This document shows, one piece after another, positions 29,587 through 31,322 of a stretch of 31,322 nt of DNA (the first letter of the stretch is position 1; every line of letters begins with the position of its first letter). The position numbers and the translations under genes are program-made. The stretch covers positions 1 to 31,322 of the forward strand of contig CAJURF010000040.1 in NCBI GenBank assembly GCA_910588825.1, given 5' to 3'. Source of the DNA: an uncultured Lachnospiraceae bacterium (GTDB taxonomy: Bacteria; Bacillota; Clostridia; Lachnospirales; Lachnospiraceae). The notes under the pieces were generated by a model. The model was not told the DNA's origin. It was given only the letters and a program-made list of their open reading frames with translations, and searched no databases.

Positions 29587-31322
29587 ATGGGAAAAACAAG
29601 CTCATGGAGGAAAGCCTTAGCGGTGTTTCTGGGGACAGCAACGCTGTTGACAGGAATCAGATGTCCGGTGGTATCTGTGGGAGCAGCCGCCGCAGACAGT
29701 GTTAATGAGCATGAGATGGAGGCGTATGTGGATCAGGCAGTCTCAGGTGACAGTGTGAATATAGGAAAATCGGAAGAGACAGAGTCAGAAGATGGCATGG
29801 ATATCATAGTGCCGGAAGCAAATATCCTTCAGGATCCGGAGGATGGATCTTCAGAAGAAAACACTTATCCGGATATTTTGGAAAGCAGTGTAGAAGAAAA
29901 TCCAAAAAAGGATGAGTTTTCTCCCAATGAGGAGCTTGTGGAAAGCGGAGGTGATACTTCCAGAGAAGAAGGAGCAGATGCAGATGCTCAGGCCGGGGCA
30001 GGAACATACAATACGGTTTTTGAAGAACTGCCAGTATACGAAGATGGGGTTTTCTATAGCCCCACGAATACTTACAAACATCCATTAGAGCCTGTTCGGC
30101 AGGGTGTTTTGAGGCTGGAAGATGGGAAGCTGCGATATTATGCAGGAGAGGTCTTCCAGGCCGGCTTCAGCGGATGTCTGGGGTTGGAAAGAGAAATAGG
30201 CACGGCTGTCGCGAAGTTTGGGGGGTTCTATGTGAAAAATGGCGAGGTAGACACCCATTATAATGGAATCGTGGATGGCTGTTATGTAGTGAATGGCATC
30301 GTAGGCAGTGAACCTTTAAATAGTCTTTCAATGGAGCATGCCTATCATAATAAGATGGCAGAAGGTGTATCAATCACGGAAGTGCGTTCAGGGATTTCCA
30401 TTAAGTATAAAAGATTTCCCGAAGGACAAAGTGGAGAATTTTGTGTTTTTCGGTTCTGCCATGAAACCAGTGAGTTCCTTGAATATGCACACCTGGACAG
30501 TAACGGTACTGGATTTGTGGATAAAAACGTAACAAGGGGATATACCTATACCTACTATATCTGGACATGCATGAAGGTTTCGGGTATTAATATGGTTGCT
30601 GTGCGTAGTTACGTAGATGCAACGATCGCTTTCGGAGGGGACACACCTGGAAAGGTGAGCTCTTATAAAAGCTTCAAAGTGCCTGATAACAGCAGCGGGG
30701 ATACGTTTCAATGGGACCTGTCAGATGATGGCGTTTTAACTATTTCTGGAACTGGCCCCATGCCGGAATATGAAAATGAGGAAAGTCCATGGGGCAGTCA
30801 AAAAGATACCATACAGACGATTGTGATCGAAGAAGGGATTACGACTGTCAGCAGAGGCATCTTTATGGGAATGTCAAATTTGAGGGAGGTCAAGCTGCCA
30901 TCGACAGCTGGTTATATCGAAAAAGGAGCTTTTTGTGACTGTGCGGCTCTGGAAAGGATAGACCTTGGCGGTGTATGCGTGATCGATGACTATGCGTTTC
31001 AGGGAACCAAAAGCCTTACCAGTATCCAGTTGCCGGCATCCTTCGTAAAACTCAGATCACTGGCTTTCTGGGAAGCGGGGCTTCAATGCTTTGAAATAGG
31101 AGAGAACCGGCATTTTACCGTCCGGGACGGCGTTCTTTTCGACAGGGACGGGAGTACACTGATAGCGTATCCTCCTGGCAGGCCCTCCGAAGATTATAGG
31201 ATTCCTTCGGGTGTGACTGTTATTGGCGGCGATGCATTTCAAAATGCACCGATCCAGACAGTGATGATCCCAGATAGTGTGAAATATTTGATGCGAGAGG
31301 CGTTTTACAAGTCGGATCTTCG
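29587..31322 (+). CDS. Secreted BspA-like leucine-rich repeat surface protein, 3' truncated by the window
   Basis: The frame opens at ATG 29587 behind GGGGGGAG and stays open to the window edge, 578 codons. A signal peptide covers about residues 1-36 (SSWRKALAVFLGTATLLTG, then VGAAAADS). Residues 40-140 are an acidic, low-complexity linker (SEETESEDGMD, NEELVESGGD). Residues 140-370 are a domain I do not recognise, with FYSPTNTYKHPLEP, FYVKNGEVDTHYNG and CVFRFCHETSEF. From about 373, FQWDLSDDGVLTISGTGPMP is the usual lead-in to BspA (LRR_5) repeats, and repeats such as GIFMGMSNLREVKLPST, GAFCDCAALERIDLGG and YAFQGTKSLTSIQLP follow. Such proteins sit on the surface and can mediate binding. The anchor would lie beyond the window. 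It was probably missed as a closed frame because no stop is reached. Confidence 0.85.
   Translation, partial: MGKTSSWRKALAVFLGTATLLTGIRCPVVSVGAAAADSVNEHEMEAYVDQAVSGDSVNIGKSEETESEDGMDIIVPEANILQDPEDGSSEENTYPDILESSVEENPKKDEFSPNEELVESGGDTSREEGADADAQAGAGTYNTVFEELPVYEDGVFYSPTNTYKHPLEPVRQGVLRLEDGKLRYYAGEVFQAGFSGCLGLEREIGTAVAKFGGFYVKNGEVDTHYNGIVDGCYVVNGIVGSEPLNSLSMEHAYHNKMAEGVSITEVRSGISIKYKRFPEGQSGEFCVFRFCHETSEFLEYAHLDSNGTGFVDKNVTRGYTYTYYIWTCMKVSGINMVAVRSYVDATIAFGGDTPGKVSSYKSFKVPDNSSGDTFQWDLSDDGVLTISGTGPMPEYENEESPWGSQKDTIQTIVIEEGITTVSRGIFMGMSNLREVKLPSTAGYIEKGAFCDCAALERIDLGGVCVIDDYAFQGTKSLTSIQLPASFVKLRSLAFWEAGLQCFEIGENRHFTVRDGVLFDRDGSTLIAYPPGRPSEDYRIPSGVTVIGGDAFQNAPIQTVMIPDSVKYLMREAFYKSDL

Overview
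The window looks like a chromosome segment of a low-to-mid G+C Firmicute of the class Clostridia, most likely family Lachnospiraceae; the genus cannot be fixed from the sequence alone. The clues are strong AGGAGG-type ribosome sites with ATG, GTG and TTG starts, the VanZ and small Lachnospiraceae-type membrane proteins, a long-form M29 aminopeptidase, an aldo/keto reductase fused to a ferredoxin domain, and a secreted BspA-like leucine-rich repeat protein.

Layout. (1) Positions 1-1380 are a graveyard: a short-chain dehydrogenase with its middle deleted, a broken HxlR regulator with an eight-base homopolymer, and a truncated PadR regulator that still has an intact promoter and palindromic operator. 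(2) 1383-4057 holds a membrane GT-C glycosyltransferase converging on the aldo/keto reductase. (3) 4170-8772 carries pyrE, a 50-residue membrane protein, a VanZ-like protein, a small two-to-three-span membrane protein, an HD-domain phosphohydrolase and the M29 aminopeptidase. (4) 8851-12342 is a purine operon, purE-purM-purN-purD. (5) 12357-19077 is a cell-surface glycopolymer block: a tandem GT2 glycosyltransferase, a WbbL-like GT2, an undecaprenyl-phosphate sugar phosphotransferase, an LCP ligase and a rhamnosyltransferase-like GT2. It sits directly behind purD and ahead of glmS, which makes glucosamine-6-phosphate for wall precursors. (6) 19113-24639 has a very strong hairpin, glmS, an HtrA-type membrane protease, an OFA-family transporter whose start codon abuts a 12-bp inverted repeat, and a type I signal peptidase. 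(7) 24645-27569 carries a LacI regulator divergent from a sugar-phosphate isomerase-like TIM barrel, then a DeoR regulator. (8) 27579-28243 is a mobile-element scar (a small element with terminal inverted repeats inside an IS4-type transposase remnant). (9) 28229-31322 holds an autoregulated XRE repressor, a lysine-rich secreted protein and the first 578 codons of an LRR surface protein that runs off the end.

How it works together. The central 10 kb joins nucleotide synthesis to envelope construction. The sugar phosphotransferase would load undecaprenyl phosphate, the three GT2 enzymes would extend the glycan, and the LCP protein would attach it to peptidoglycan, with GlmS feeding hexosamine precursors. 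HtrA and LepB handle exported proteins. The right end is accessory: an isolated isomerase under LacI control, regulators, mobile-element debris and surface proteins. No CRISPR array, tRNA, rRNA, prophage or recognisable defence system was seen. The most unexplained signals are structured non-coding elements: the 76-nt hairpin before glmS, the nested inverted repeats after pyrE and the hairpin at the OFA transporter start.
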